DNA of 57,339 nucleotides. Source: Erythrobacter sp. QSSC1-22B (GTDB lineage Bacteria; Pseudomonadota; Alphaproteobacteria; Sphingomonadales; Sphingomonadaceae). The stretch spans positions 1-57,339 of the forward strand of contig NZ_LZRP01000013.1 in the NCBI RefSeq assembly GCF_001678665.1. The letters are read 5' to 3'. The notes below the pieces were generated by a model. That model was not told the DNA's origin. It saw only the letters and a program-made list of their open reading frames with translations, and searched no databases. Made by a program: the position numbers and the translations under genes. Below are positions 40,833-50,407 of the stretch, in pieces. Positions within the stretch are counted from its first letter, which is position 1. Every line of letters starts with the position of its first letter.

Positions 40833-40834
40833 GC

Positions 40835-41821
40835 ATGACGACTTCATTTCAGCAATCCGAGGCAGTTTCACGCGGGAGCCGCATGCTGCGCACCGCGCTC
40901 GGTCCGGCGATCGCTGGGTATCTCGACGATGCGCAAATCGTCGAGGTCATGCTCAATCCCGACGGACGGCTCTGGATCGACCGGCTGTCCGAGGGCCTTT
41001 GCGAAACCGATGATCAACTTTCCGCCGCCGATGGCGAGCGGATCATACGATTGGTCGCCCATCATGTTGGAGCCGAGGTTCATTCGGGCGCGCCTCGCGT
41101 GTCTGCCGAACTTCCCGAGACCGGGGAGCGTTTCGAAGGGCTGCTACCTCCTGTCGTGGCAGCCCCGACCTTCGCGATCCGCAAACCCGCCGTCGCCGTC
41201 TTTACGCTCGAGGATTACGTCGCCGCCGAGATCATGTCCGAGGCTCAGGCCGAGACTCTGTACTCCGCGGTCGCAGAGCGTCGAAACATCCTGGTTGCCG
41301 GCGGGACGTCCACCGGCAAGACCACACTCACCAACGCGTTGCTGGCCGAAGTCGCCAAAACCGATGATCGGGTCGTCCTGATCGAGGATACGCGTGAGTT
41401 GCAATGCGCCGCGCAAAATCTGGTGGCACTGCGCACCAAGGACAATGTCGCCTCGCTTTCCGATCTGGTCCGTTCATCGCTGCGCCTGCGCCCCGACCGC
41501 ATTCCGATCGGCGAGGTGCGCGGGTCCGAAGCGCTCGATCTCCTCAAAGCCTGGGGCACCGGTCATCCGGGCGGCATCGGCACCATCCATGCAGGGACTG
41601 CGCTCGGCAGCCTGCGCCGTATGGAGCAGCTCATCCAGGAAGCCGTCGTCACCGTACCGCGCGCGCTGATCGCCGAGACTATCGATCTAATCGCTGTTCT
41701 GTCGGGCCGGGGCAACGCCCGCCGTCTTTCCGAACTCGCTCGCGTCGACGGCCTCGGCCCGACCGGCGACTACATCCTCACCCACGCAACTCAAGATCGC
41801 GAAGGAATTCCTGATGACTGA
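40835..41821 (+). CDS. trbB: TrbB, VirB11-like conjugation ATPase
   Basis: 328 aa. The N-terminal domain ([20 protein letters not shown]) precedes the secretion ATPase core: [20 protein letters not shown] (Walker A near 156-163), [20 protein letters not shown] (Asp box), [20 protein letters not shown] (Walker B) and [20 protein letters not shown] (His box). It forms a hexameric ring at the cytoplasmic base of the trb channel and powers pilus and DNA export. It is the first gene of the trb operon and overlaps trbC by eight bases. Confidence 0.95.
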   Translation: MTTSFQQSEAVSRGSRMLRTALGPAIAGYLDDAQIVEVMLNPDGRLWIDRLSEGLCETDDQLSAADGERIIRLVAHHVGAEVHSGAPRVSAELPETGERFEGLLPPVVAAPTFAIRKPAVAVFTLEDYVAAEIMSEAQAETLYSAVAERRNILVAGGTSTGKTTLTNALLAEVAKTDDRVVLIEDTRELQCAAQNLVALRTKDNVASLSDLVRSSLRLRPDRIPIGEVRGSEALDLLKAWGTGHPGGIGTIHAGTALGSLRRMEQLIQEAVVTVPRALIAETIDLIAVLSGRGNARRLSELARVDGLGPTGDYILTHATQDREGIPDD

Positions 41822-42146
41822 AACTTCCCTTCCACTTCGTCACCGGTTCGAGGCGCTCTGCCTTGCCACTCTTGTCTCGCTGACGATGGCCTCGACGGCA
41901 CGCGCCGCCGGGTCGTCAATGCCATGGGAAGCACCGTTGCAATCGATCCTTGAATCGATCGAAGGTCCGGTGGCCAAAATCATCGCGGTGATGATCATCA
42001 TCATTACCGGACTGACGCTCGCTTTCGGTGATACGTCGGGCGGTGCGCGGCGGCTGATCCAGATCGTTTTCGGTCTGTCGATCGCCTTTGCCGCATCGAG
42101 CTTCTTCCTGTCCTTCTTCTCGTTCGGCGGCGGGGCGGTGATCTGA
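41814..42146 (+). CDS. trbC: TrbC, VirB2-like conjugative pilin
   Basis: 110 aa. A cleavable signal region ends at about ASTARAAGSS. Two membrane helices (about residues 53-72 and 82-102) are separated by a short polar loop (GDTSGGARR). This is the size and shape of TrbC pilins, which TraF trims and cyclises before assembly into the pilus. One-base overlap with trbD. Confidence 0.92.
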   Translation: MTETSLPLRHRFEALCLATLVSLTMASTARAAGSSMPWEAPLQSILESIEGPVAKIIAVMIIIITGLTLAFGDTSGGARRLIQIVFGLSIAFAASSFFLSFFSFGGGAVI

Positions 42147-42415
42147 TGGACAGCACAGATCCCGTTCCCGGATTCACGATCCCCGTCCACCGCGCGCTGA
42201 CCGAACCGATCCTGCTCGGCGGCGCGCCGCGCTCCATCGCCATCCTCAACGGCACGCTCGCGGCCGCTGTCGGGCTTGGCCTGCGGCTCTGGCTGGTCGG
42301 CATTCTCATCTGGGCGATCGGACATTTCGCGGCGGTCTGGGCGGCCAAGCGCGATCCGCTGTTCGTCGATGTCGTGCGGCGCCATTTGCGCATCCCCGGC
42401 CATCTGGGCGTGTGA
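42146..42415 (+). CDS. trbD: TrbD, VirB3-like inner-membrane protein
   Basis: 89 aa. It has the family start GFTIPVHRALTEPILLGGAP, one membrane hairpin (about 35-65) and the ending FVDVVRRHLRIPGHLGV, both standard for TrbD. It anchors the TrbE ATPase at the membrane. TGA is followed after seven bases by the trbE ATG. Confidence 0.92.
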   Translation: MDSTDPVPGFTIPVHRALTEPILLGGAPRSIAILNGTLAAAVGLGLRLWLVGILIWAIGHFAAVWAAKRDPLFVDVVRRHLRIPGHLGV

Positions 42416-42422
42416 GGCGGCC

Positions 42423-44945
42423 ATGATGAACCTCGCCGAGTATCGCCGCACATCGAGCTATCTGGCCGACTTTCTGCCCTGGGCGGCGCTGGCGGGCGAC
42501 GGCGTCGTCCTCAACAAGGATGGCTCGTTCCAGCGCACGGCGCGGTTTCGCGGACCCGATCTGGATAGCGCCGTTCCCGCCGAACTGGTCGCGGTCGCTG
42601 GCCGCATCAACAATGCGTTGCGCCGTCTCGGTTCGGGATGGGCGGTGTTCGTCGAGGCGCAGCGTGTCCCCGCCAGCTCCTATCCGACAAGCCGTTTCCC
42701 CGATGCGGCGTCAGCGCTGGTCGATACCGAACGCAAGGCGCAGTTCGAGGAAGAGGGTGCTCACTTCGAATCCCGCTATTTTCTGACATTGCTGTTTCTG
42801 CCGCCTGCTGAGGAGGCCGCGCGCGCCGAGCGCTTTCTCTATGAAGGCCGTGAGCGCGCTACCGGCGCTAACGCCCGTGAAACTCTGGCCGGTTTCGTCG
42901 ATCGCGCCAACCGGGTGTTACAGCTCATCGAGGGCTTCATGCCCGAATGCGCGTGGCTCGATGACGCCGAGACGCTGACCTATCTGCATTCGGCGATCTC
43001 GACCAAGGTTCAGCGCGTCCGCGTCCCCGAAGTGCCGATGCATCTCGACGCGCTGCTCGCCGATCAACCGCTGACCGCCGGGCTGGAGCCGATGCTAGGC
43101 GATGCGCATCTGCGCATCCTCACGATTATCGGTTTTCCGAGCGCGACCACGCCCGGCCTGCTCGACGATCTCAATCGGCTCGCCTTTCCCTATCGCTGGT
43201 CAACGCGGGCCATGATGCTCGACAAGACCGACGCGACACGGCTGCTCGCCAAAATCAGGCGGCAATGGTTCGCCAAGCGCAAGTCGATCGGCGCGATCCT
43301 CAAGGAGATCATGACCAACGAGGCGTCGGCATTGCTCGACACCGACGCCCACAATAAGGCGATGGATGCCGACGCGGCGCTGCAGGAACTCGGCTCAGAC
43401 CTGATCGGCGAAGCCTATGTGACGGCGACCGTGACGGTCTGGGACGCCGACCCCCGTATCGCTGACGAGAAACTCCGAAGCGTCGAGAAAGTCATTCAGG
43501 GCCGTGACTTCACTTGCATTGCCGAAACCGTCAATGCGGTCGAAGCCTGGCTCGGATCGCTGCCCGGCCATGTCTACGCCAATGTCCGGCAGCCGCCGGT
43601 CTCGACACTCAATCTCGCCCATATGATCCCGCTGTCGGCGGTGTGGGCGGGGCCGGAACGGGACGAGCATTTTGCGGCTCCCCCACTGCTCTTCGGCCAG
43701 ACCGAAGGCTCGACCCCGTTCCGGTTTTCCCTTCATGTCGGCGATGTCGGGCATACGCTGGTGGTTGGTCCCACCGGCGCGGGCAAGTCGGTGCTGCTCG
43801 CCTTGATGGCTTTGCAGTTCCGTCGCTATTCTGGCGCGCAGGTCTTCGCGTTCGATTTCGGCGGCTCTATCCGCGCCGCCGCGCTCGCCATGGGCGGCGA
43901 CTGGCACGATCTTGGCGGGGCGCTGTCGGATAACGCGTCGGAGCCGGTCGCGCTTCAGCCGCTTGCACGAATTGATGACGCCGCGACCCGAAGCTGGGCG
44001 GCGGGTTGGCTCGCCGCCATCCTGGCGCGCGAGGGTGTCACCGTAACCCCTGAAGTGAAGGATCATCTCTGGTCGTCACTGTCCTCGCTCGCCTCCGCCC
44101 CTGTCGGTGAGAGGACGCTGACCGGATTGTCGGTACTGCTGCAATCGCAGGATTTGAAGCGCGCGCTGCAACCCTATTGCGTCGGCGGGCCGTTCGGGCG
44201 CCTGCTTGATGCCGAAGCTGAACAGCTCGGCAAGACGACGGTCCAGGCATTCGAGACCGAGGGACTGATCGGCACAGGGGCCGCGCCGGCCGTCCTCGCC
44301 TATCTGTTTCATCGCATCGAAGGCCAGCTTGAGGGATCGCCGACGCTCCTCATCATCGACGAGGGCTGGTTGGCGCTCGACGACGAGGGATTTGCCGGGC
44401 AGCTGCGCGAATGGCTGAAAACGCTGAGGAAGAAGAACGCCAGCGTCGTCTTTGCCACCCAGTCGCTCTCCGACATCGACGGCTCGCCGATCGCGCCCGC
44501 GATCATCGAGAGCTGTCCGACACGTCTGTTCCTCCCCAACGAACGCGCGATCGAACCGCAGATCACGGCCATCTATCGCCGCTTTGGACTGAACGATCGG
44601 CAGATCGAGATTCTGAGCTGTGCAACGCCCAAGCGCGACTATTATTGCCAGTCCCGGCGCGGAAACCGCCTGTTCGAGCTCGGGCTTGGCGAGGTGGCAC
44701 TCGCATTCACCGCCACATCATCGAAAAGCGATCAGGCCGCCATCGCTCGCATCCTCGCCGAACATAACCGTGACGGGTTTGCGGCCGCCTGGCTCGCCGA
44801 GCGCGGTGCCGGTTGGGCGGTGGACCTGATTGCCGATCTCACCAATCTCGATCGAGACGCCGCGCCCGCAGATGCCGACGTCCAGATCGCACCCGACCTT
44901 ACCACCGATCCGACCACCCCCGCTGAAAAGGAGAAGACCCCATGA
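42423..44945 (+). CDS. trbE: TrbE, VirB4-like conjugation ATPase
   Basis: 840 aa from the ATG at 42423; longer in-frame reading overlaps trbD and is rejected. The N-terminal CagE/TrbE domain (YRRTSSYLADFLPWAALAGD) precedes Walker A VVGPTGAGKSVLLALMALQF (449-456 for the P-loop). Walker B is LLIIDEGWLALDD, and SVVFATQSLSDIDGSPIAPA follows. It is the largest ATPase of the channel and works with TrbB and TraG. The last four bases overlap trbJ. Confidence 0.95.
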   Translation: MMNLAEYRRTSSYLADFLPWAALAGDGVVLNKDGSFQRTARFRGPDLDSAVPAELVAVAGRINNALRRLGSGWAVFVEAQRVPASSYPTSRFPDAASALVDTERKAQFEEEGAHFESRYFLTLLFLPPAEEAARAERFLYEGRERATGANARETLAGFVDRANRVLQLIEGFMPECAWLDDAETLTYLHSAISTKVQRVRVPEVPMHLDALLADQPLTAGLEPMLGDAHLRILTIIGFPSATTPGLLDDLNRLAFPYRWSTRAMMLDKTDATRLLAKIRRQWFAKRKSIGAILKEIMTNEASALLDTDAHNKAMDADAALQELGSDLIGEAYVTATVTVWDADPRIADEKLRSVEKVIQGRDFTCIAETVNAVEAWLGSLPGHVYANVRQPPVSTLNLAHMIPLSAVWAGPERDEHFAAPPLLFGQTEGSTPFRFSLHVGDVGHTLVVGPTGAGKSVLLALMALQFRRYSGAQVFAFDFGGSIRAAALAMGGDWHDLGGALSDNASEPVALQPLARIDDAATRSWAAGWLAAILAREGVTVTPEVKDHLWSSLSSLASAPVGERTLTGLSVLLQSQDLKRALQPYCVGGPFGRLLDAEAEQLGKTTVQAFETEGLIGTGAAPAVLAYLFHRIEGQLEGSPTLLIIDEGWLALDDEGFAGQLREWLKTLRKKNASVVFATQSLSDIDGSPIAPAIIESCPTRLFLPNERAIEPQITAIYRRFGLNDRQIEILSCATPKRDYYCQSRRGNRLFELGLGEVALAFTATSSKSDQAAIARILAEHNRDGFAAAWLAERGAGWAVDLIADLTNLDRDAAPADADVQIAPDLTTDPTTPAEKEKTP

Positions 44946-45706
44946 CTACCAAACGACTTCGAGTGCGCCGTCTCGCGGCGGCGTTGCTCACCGCACCGCT
45001 ATTGTCGCCGGTCCTGACGACGCCTGCGCAGGCGCAGTTCGGAGGGATCGTCTACGATCCGACCAACTATGCGCAGAACGTGCTACAAGCCGCACGCGCC
45101 CTCGAACAGATCAATAACCAGATCACCTCGCTGCAGAATCAGGCGCAGATGCTGATCAATCAGGCGCGCAACTTGGTGAGCCTGCCGCATTCCTCGCTAC
45201 AGCAATTGCAGCAATCGGTGGCGCGCACGCAACAACTTCTCGGCGAAGCGCAGCGGATCGCCTACGATGTGCGCGAGATCGATCTGGCCTTCGAGACCAC
45301 CTATGGCACGGCCTCGACCACGACCTCCGACCGGGCGTTGATCAACGGCGCGAAGGAGCGCTGGCAAACGACAGTCGCCGGATTGCAGGACGCGATGCGC
45401 GTACAGGCCGGTGTCGTCGGTAATATCGAAACCAACCGCGCGCAGATGTCGGCACTGGTCGGTGCGAGCCAGTCCGCGACCGGCGCGCTCCAGGCGACCC
45501 AGGCCGGCAACCAGCTGCTCGCTTTGCAGGCGCAGCAGATCTCCGATCTCACCGCCGTCATCGCCGCGCAGGGCCGCGCGCAGAACCTCGAAGCAGCTCA
45601 GCGCGCCGCCGCGCAGGAACAGGCACGCGAGCAGCGCCGCCGCTTTCTCGAACCCGGTGAGGGCTATCGGCCGGGCAATGCCGAGATGTTCCCTGACGGG
45701 GGCTGA
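44942..45706 (+). CDS. trbJ: TrbJ, VirB5-like minor pilin
   Basis: 254 aa. A signal peptide (RRLAAALLTAPLLSPVL ending near AQA) is followed by FGGIVYDPTNYAQNVLQAAR, the family landmark. Long glutamine-rich coiled coils follow (NNQITSLQNQAQMLINQARN). It is exported to the periplasm and placed at the pilus tip or base. It is the fifth gene in the usual trb order. Confidence 0.92.
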   Translation: MTTKRLRVRRLAAALLTAPLLSPVLTTPAQAQFGGIVYDPTNYAQNVLQAARALEQINNQITSLQNQAQMLINQARNLVSLPHSSLQQLQQSVARTQQLLGEAQRIAYDVREIDLAFETTYGTASTTTSDRALINGAKERWQTTVAGLQDAMRVQAGVVGNIETNRAQMSALVGASQSATGALQATQAGNQLLALQAQQISDLTAVIAAQGRAQNLEAAQRAAAQEQAREQRRRFLEPGEGYRPGNAEMFPDGG

Positions 45707-45708
45707 CG

Positions 45709-45990
45709 ATGGGCGGGACGGTTCTAGCCCGGCTCGCTGCCGCGGCGTTCTTGTTGCTCGCGATCGTGGTCGCGATCATCGAGCTTGGCCGGCAAGGGGA
45801 AGAGGCTCGTGCGTCTCGACCTGCAGCGAGCGCTGCGTCCGATCCGCTCGGCAGCGAGCTTCTACGCTGTCAGGCGCTCGGCGAAGCGGCGGTGCGCGAC
45901 CTTGCGTGCCTGGACGTCTGGGCCGAAAACCGCCGCCGCTTCCTGAGCGCCGGTGAGGCGACGAACTCTGCTACAGCCGAGGACGAATAG
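45709..45990 (+). CDS. trbK: TrbK-alt, putative entry-exclusion protein
   Basis: 93 aa. It has one N-terminal membrane helix (LARLAAAAFLLLAIVVAIIE), then a polar periplasmic part with CQALGEAAVRDLACLDVWAE NRRRF-like endings and two cysteines. This is the TrbK-alt form found between trbJ and trbL in alphaproteobacterial elements. It is presumed to block redundant entry of the same element; direct evidence is lacking for this family. The start lies two bases after the trbJ stop. Confidence 0.82.
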   Translation: MGGTVLARLAAAAFLLLAIVVAIIELGRQGEEARASRPAASAASDPLGSELLRCQALGEAAVRDLACLDVWAENRRRFLSAGEATNSATAEDE

Positions 45991-45993
45991 GAC

Positions 45994-47310
45994 ATGGGCG
46001 GCACCGGCGTCATCGATCGCTTCCTCGAAGTCTTCACCCGCTATATCGACAGCGGCTTTGGTTTGCTCGGCGGCGAGGTTGCGTTCCTGGCGACCACATT
46101 GATCGTCATCGATGTGACGTTGGCGGCGCTGTTCTGGGCCTGGGGTGCCGACGATGACATCCTCGCACGTCTCGTCAAGAAGACGCTCTTTATCGGCATG
46201 TTCGCCTATATTATCTCTAACTGGAACGCGCTCGCCCGCATCGTCTTCGAGAGCTTCGCGGGCCTCGGTCTCAAGGCCACCGGCACCGGGTTCACCGCCG
46301 CCGATCTTATGCGACCCGGAAGGGTCGCTCAGGTCGGACTCGATGCCGGGCGGCCGATCCTCGAATCGATCTCGGGACTGTTGGGCTATATCTCCTTCTT
46401 CGAGAACTTCATCCAGATCGCGGTGCTGCTCTTCGCCTGGGCGATGGTGCTGCTCGCCTTCTTCGTCCTCGCGATCCAGCTCTTCATCACCCTGATCGAG
46501 TTCAAGCTGACCACGCTCGCCGGCTTCATCCTCATCCCGTTCGGGCTGTTCGGCAAGACCGCCTTCCTCGCCGAACGCGTGCTGGGCAATGTCGTCTCCT
46601 CCGGCATCAAGGTGCTCGTGCTCGCCGTCATCATCGGCATAGGCTCGACGCTGTTCGCCGAGTTCACCACCGGGTTCGGCGGTGAGCAGCCCAATATCGA
46701 GGACGCCATGGCGATCGTGCTCGCGGCGCTGTCTTTGCTCGGCCTCGGCATCTTCGGTCCCGGCATCGCCAATGGGTTGATCTCGGGCGGTCCGCAGCTT
46801 GGCGCAGGAGCCGCGATCGGAACCGGCGTTGCCGCCGTCGGCGTGACCGGTGCAGCTGTAGCCGGAACGGGGATGGCGGCAGGTGCAGTCGCAAAGGGAG
46901 CTGCCGCAGGCGCACGTGGCGGTGCGGCCATGACCGGCGGAACGACGGCCGCCTATAGTCTCGGCTCGGCCGGAAAGAGCGGGGCGGCAGGTGTCGCGGG
47001 CGGCATGGGCGGTGTGGCCCGAGCCGGAGCCGGTATTGCAGCAAGCCCCTTGAAACGCGCCGCAGGCGCGATGCGCGACAGCGCCCGCAGCGGAGCTCGC
47101 ACCGCGATCGAGGCGAGCGCCGGAACGCTCAAGGGCGGAGCCGCTGATACGGCATCCGCCGCTTCCCCGTCCGCGCAGCCCGCTTGGGCGAAACGCATGA
47201 AACGCTCGCAATCCCTCCAACACGGCACGACCGCCGCCGCCCATGCAGTCCGCTCCGGAGACAGCCAAGGCGGCGGTGCTTCCATCAATCTTTCCGAAAG
47301 TGACCGCTGA
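45994..47310 (+). CDS. trbL: TrbL, VirB6-like polytopic channel protein
   Basis: 438 aa. It begins GTGVIDRFLEVFTRYIDSGF and has six to seven membrane helices up to about residue 290 (ALFWAWGADDDILARLVKKT between helices). A long alanine/glycine-rich and basic C-terminal tail (about 290-438) follows. TrbL forms part of the inner-membrane translocation pore. It overlaps trbF by one base. The long opposite-strand open frame here is an artefact of the Ala/Gly codons. Confidence 0.93.
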   Translation: MGGTGVIDRFLEVFTRYIDSGFGLLGGEVAFLATTLIVIDVTLAALFWAWGADDDILARLVKKTLFIGMFAYIISNWNALARIVFESFAGLGLKATGTGFTAADLMRPGRVAQVGLDAGRPILESISGLLGYISFFENFIQIAVLLFAWAMVLLAFFVLAIQLFITLIEFKLTTLAGFILIPFGLFGKTAFLAERVLGNVVSSGIKVLVLAVIIGIGSTLFAEFTTGFGGEQPNIEDAMAIVLAALSLLGLGIFGPGIANGLISGGPQLGAGAAIGTGVAAVGVTGAAVAGTGMAAGAVAKGAAAGARGGAAMTGGTTAAYSLGSAGKSGAAGVAGGMGGVARAGAGIAASPLKRAAGAMRDSARSGARTAIEASAGTLKGGAADTASAASPSAQPAWAKRMKRSQSLQHGTTAAAHAVRSGDSQGGGASINLSESDR

Positions 47311-47993
47311 TGTTCAAACGATCCTCCCTCCGCTACGGCAAGACCCCCGAACCCGAAACGCCCTATCAGAAGGCCGCGCAAGTCTGGGACGAGCGCATCG
47401 GCTCCGCCCGTGTCCAGGCCAAGAACTGGCGTTTGTTGGCCTTTGCTTCTTTGCTGCTCGCGGGCGGTCTTGCCGGCGGCCTCGTCTGGCAATCGGCGCG
47501 CGGGACGATTCAGCCCTGGGTGGTCGAAGTCGACAATCTGGGCGAGGCGCGGACTGTTGCGCCCGCCACGGCCGACTACCGGCCGACCGATCCGCAGATC
47601 GCGTTCCATCTGGCGCGCTTCATCGAGCAGGTCCGCTCGGTTGCCGCCGATCCGATCATCGTGCGCCAGAACTGGCTCAGAGCCTATGACTTCACCACCG
47701 ATCGCGGGGCGCTGGCGCTCAACGATTATGCGCGGGCCAACGACCCGTTCGCCAGGGTCGGCGAGATGCAGATATCGGTCGATGTATCCAGTGTTATCCG
47801 TGCCTCGCCCGACAGTTTCCGGATCGCCTGGACCGAACGGCGCTATCGCGACGGCAGTCTCGCCTCGACCGAACGCTGGACCGCGATCCTGACCATCTCG
47901 GTGCAACCGCCGCGCACCACCGAGCGGCTGCGCAAAAACCCGCTCGGCATCTATGTCCACGCCATTAACTGGTCGCGGGAGCTGCAGGAATGA
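47310..47993 (+). CDS. trbF: TrbF, VirB8-like inner-membrane scaffold protein
   Basis: 227 aa. YGKTPEPETPYQKAAQVWDE is the typical N-terminus. One membrane helix (LLAFASLLLAGGLAGGLVW, about 45-63) precedes the periplasmic VirB8-like domain with FIEQVRSVAADPIIVRQNWL and the ending NPLGIYVHAINWSRELQ. It nucleates channel assembly. Four-base overlap with trbG. Confidence 0.94.
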   Translation: MFKRSSLRYGKTPEPETPYQKAAQVWDERIGSARVQAKNWRLLAFASLLLAGGLAGGLVWQSARGTIQPWVVEVDNLGEARTVAPATADYRPTDPQIAFHLARFIEQVRSVAADPIIVRQNWLRAYDFTTDRGALALNDYARANDPFARVGEMQISVDVSSVIRASPDSFRIAWTERRYRDGSLASTERWTAILTISVQPPRTTERLRKNPLGIYVHAINWSRELQE

Positions 47994-48976
47994 GACATTC
48001 ATATTCCGCCCTCCCGCTCGCCTTGGCCATTGCACTTCTCGTAACGGGGTGCGCGACCTACAAGCCGCCGGAGATCACCTATGACAGCGATGTGCCGCCA
48101 CTCCCGGCACCACCGCCACCGGTCGTCGAGCAGGCGCCGGTACCCGTGCACACACCGCCCGCCTGGATGCCCTCGCGCGGCGGAGAGAATGCGCGCACAC
48201 CGGATACCCGCGTCATCAATGCGAACGCCGCCGCCCGCGTCGAACCTCGCCGCGAGGGCTACTACAATGCCATCCAGGTCTTCCCGTACAGTGAGGGAGC
48301 GCTCTACCAAGTCTATGCCGCCCCCGGTCAGATCACCACGATTGTGCTCGAAGCAGGGGAACGCCTCATTGGCGACGGACCGATCGCCGCGGGCGATACC
48401 GCGCGGTGGATTATCGGCGACACGCCAAGCGGCAGCGGACGAGAACAGCGCGTCCATATCCTCGTGAAACCGACACGGCCCGACATCTCCACCAATCTCG
48501 TGATCAGCACCGACAGGCGGATCTATCTCGTTGAACTACACGCCAACGAAGCGTCCTATATGCCGTCGGTCGCCTGGGCCTATCCGCCGCAGCAATTTAC
48601 GTCGGGGCCACCCGCCCTGGCTGAGGCGGTCATTCCGCCAGCGGCCCAGCGGCGCTATCGGTATGGGTTGGAGGGGGACACACCCCCTTGGCGGCCACAA
48701 ACCGTCTTCGACGATGGCAGACGCGTTTATGTCGTCTTCCCGCGCGGGATCGTTCAGGGCGAGATGCCGCCGCTGTTCGTCATCGGGTCCGATGGCGCGG
48801 CGCAGCTCGTCAACACCCGCGTCCATCGCAACATCCTCATCGTCGACCGGTTGTTCGCGGCGGCCGAACTGCGCCTTGGCGGGGAGGATCAACAGCGGGT
48901 TCGCATCGTGCGCGCCGACGGCGTGAGGAGCAGCCCGTCCAGGGCCACAGCGGAGGATCGAAGCAATGACCGATAG
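47990..48976 (+). CDS. trbG: TrbG, VirB9-like outer-membrane complex protein
   Basis: 328 aa. A lipoprotein-like signal (ALAIALLVTGCATYKPPE) is unusual for VirB9 itself but common in TrbG of this lineage. A proline-rich linker follows, then the VirB9 domain with YNAIQVFPYSEGALYQVYAA, TDRRIYLVELHANEASYMPS and FDDGRRVYVVFPRGI. It forms the outer-membrane core ring with TrbI. It overlaps trbI by 11 bases. Confidence 0.94.
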   Translation: MRHSYSALPLALAIALLVTGCATYKPPEITYDSDVPPLPAPPPPVVEQAPVPVHTPPAWMPSRGGENARTPDTRVINANAAARVEPRREGYYNAIQVFPYSEGALYQVYAAPGQITTIVLEAGERLIGDGPIAAGDTARWIIGDTPSGSGREQRVHILVKPTRPDISTNLVISTDRRIYLVELHANEASYMPSVAWAYPPQQFTSGPPALAEAVIPPAAQRRYRYGLEGDTPPWRPQTVFDDGRRVYVVFPRGIVQGEMPPLFVIGSDGAAQLVNTRVHRNILIVDRLFAAAELRLGGEDQQRVRIVRADGVRSSPSRATAEDRSNDR

Positions 48977-50165
48977 TCCTGATGGTGCAGACCTCGCCAC
49001 GGAACCCGCCGGCACGCCGGACAGAAAAGACGCGAACGAAGCGTTTCGCTTGCGGGCCGCACCACCGCGCGTCGTGCGTCTGTCCCGAAAAGTGCTTGCT
49101 GGACTCGCCATCATCGTGTGTCTGGGTATCGGCGGTGCGCTGATCTTCGCGCTTCAGGGCCGCAACGATGGTGTGGGACCGAACGAGCTGTTCACCACGG
49201 AAAACCGGCCGGCCGCCGACGAGCTTCGCCGCCTGCCGTCCGACTATGGCAGCATTCCGCAACTGGGACCGGCACTTCCCGGTGATCTCGGGCGTCCGAT
49301 TCTCCGTGCGCAGGAAGAGGGCCGCCCGGTGCCCGCCACAGTGGTTCCCGGCCCCGATCCGGAAGAGCAACGCCGACTGGCCGAGCTGGAAGCGGCGCGC
49401 ACCAGCGAACTGTTTTTCAGCGCGTCCAGCGGCGGAAACCGACCAGCTTCAGCCGCTACCGGGATCGGTCTTGGCGGGGGCTTGCCAGCAGCGTTACCCA
49501 GCGAGCAGCGGCCCTCGTCCGCGCAAGAACGGCAATCGGCATTCCTGGGCGCGGACGTCGATCGCCGCACGGTGTCAGCCGATCGCGTCGCGCCGCCACC
49601 GTCGCCCTACACGCTTCAGGCTGGAACGATCATTCCCGCCGCGCTCGTTACCGGAATCCGCTCCGATCTGCCGGGCCAGATCACAGCCCAGGTGACCGAG
49701 AATGTCTACGATAGCCCGTCCGGTCGCTATCTGCTCATTCCGCAGGGCGCTCGGCTGGTTGGTGAATATGACAATGGCGTCGGCTTCGGCCAGCGCCGGA
49801 TGCTCTTGGTCTGGAACCGCATCATCTTACCAGGTGGCCGCTCGATCGTGCTCGAAAGGCAGCCCGGCGCGGATGCCGCAGGCTATGCCGGCCTGGAAGA
49901 CGGGGTCGATTATCACTGGTGGGATCTCGCCAAGGCTGCAGCGCTCTCGACGTTGCTCGGCATCGGCGCCGAACTGGCCACCGACGACGGCGACCGTCTG
50001 GTCGGTGCGATCCGTGACGGCGCGCAGGATATGGTCAACGATGCCGGCCAGCAGATCGTGCAGCGCCAACTCGGTATCCAGCCGACTCTGACGATCCGGC
50101 CGGGCTTCCCGGTGCGCGTGATCGTCACGCGCGATCTCATCCTCGAACCACAGAGAGGTTATTGA
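48966..50165 (+). CDS. trbI: TrbI, VirB10-like energy-sensing core protein
   Basis: 399 aa. One membrane helix (VLAGLAIIVCLGIGGALIFA, about 44-63) follows a cytoplasmic segment. A proline-rich periplasmic linker comes next, then the VirB10 C-terminal domain: YTLQAGTIIPAALVTGIRSD, SGRYLLIPQGARLVGEYDNG, LEDGVDYHWWDLAKAAALST and PGFPVRVIVTRDLILEP. It spans both membranes and links ATPase activity to channel opening. One-base overlap with the DUF2274 gene. Confidence 0.95.
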   Translation: MTDSPDGADLATEPAGTPDRKDANEAFRLRAAPPRVVRLSRKVLAGLAIIVCLGIGGALIFALQGRNDGVGPNELFTTENRPAADELRRLPSDYGSIPQLGPALPGDLGRPILRAQEEGRPVPATVVPGPDPEEQRRLAELEAARTSELFFSASSGGNRPASAATGIGLGGGLPAALPSEQRPSSAQERQSAFLGADVDRRTVSADRVAPPPSPYTLQAGTIIPAALVTGIRSDLPGQITAQVTENVYDSPSGRYLLIPQGARLVGEYDNGVGFGQRRMLLVWNRIILPGGRSIVLERQPGADAAGYAGLEDGVDYHWWDLAKAAALSTLLGIGAELATDDGDRLVGAIRDGAQDMVNDAGQQIVQRQLGIQPTLTIRPGFPVRVIVTRDLILEPQRGY

Positions 50166-50407
50166 TGACCAAGCTCAAACTCGGACCGCTCGCCGACGAC
50201 AAGCCGGTCAAGGTGACTATCGAATTACCAGCAGACGTGCACAGCAATCTGGTGGTCTATGCCGAAGTGCTGGGCCGGGAGACCGGCCAGCCCGTCAGGG
50301 AGCCAGCCAAGCTGATCGCGCCAATGGTCGAACGGTTCATGGCGACCGATCGCGGGTTTGCGAAAGCGCGCCGCGCGCCGAAGGGTCATGGTAACACGGC
50401 TCCCTAA
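50165..50407 (+). CDS. DUF2274 small protein at the end of the trb operon
   Basis: 80 aa from the ATG at 50165, sharing one base with the trbI stop. LKLGPLADDKPVKVTIELPA, DVHSNLVVYAEVLGRETGQP and LIAPMVERFMATDRGFAKAR are the DUF2274 landmarks; the first half resembles a ribbon-helix-helix fold. It always ends trb operons of this type and is probably a regulator of transfer. Its stop overlaps the convergent LysR gene by four bases. Confidence 0.88.
   Translation: MTKLKLGPLADDKPVKVTIELPADVHSNLVVYAEVLGRETGQPVREPAKLIAPMVERFMATDRGFAKARRAPKGHGNTAP

Noticed and set aside
45862..47268. 468-codon open frame opposite trbL
   Set aside because: It mirrors the Ala/Gly-rich coding strand of trbL, has a repetitive composition and no recognisable domain.
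46953..48035. 360-codon open frame opposite trbL/trbF
   Set aside because: Spans the boundary of two intact genes on the other strand and encodes nothing recognisable.
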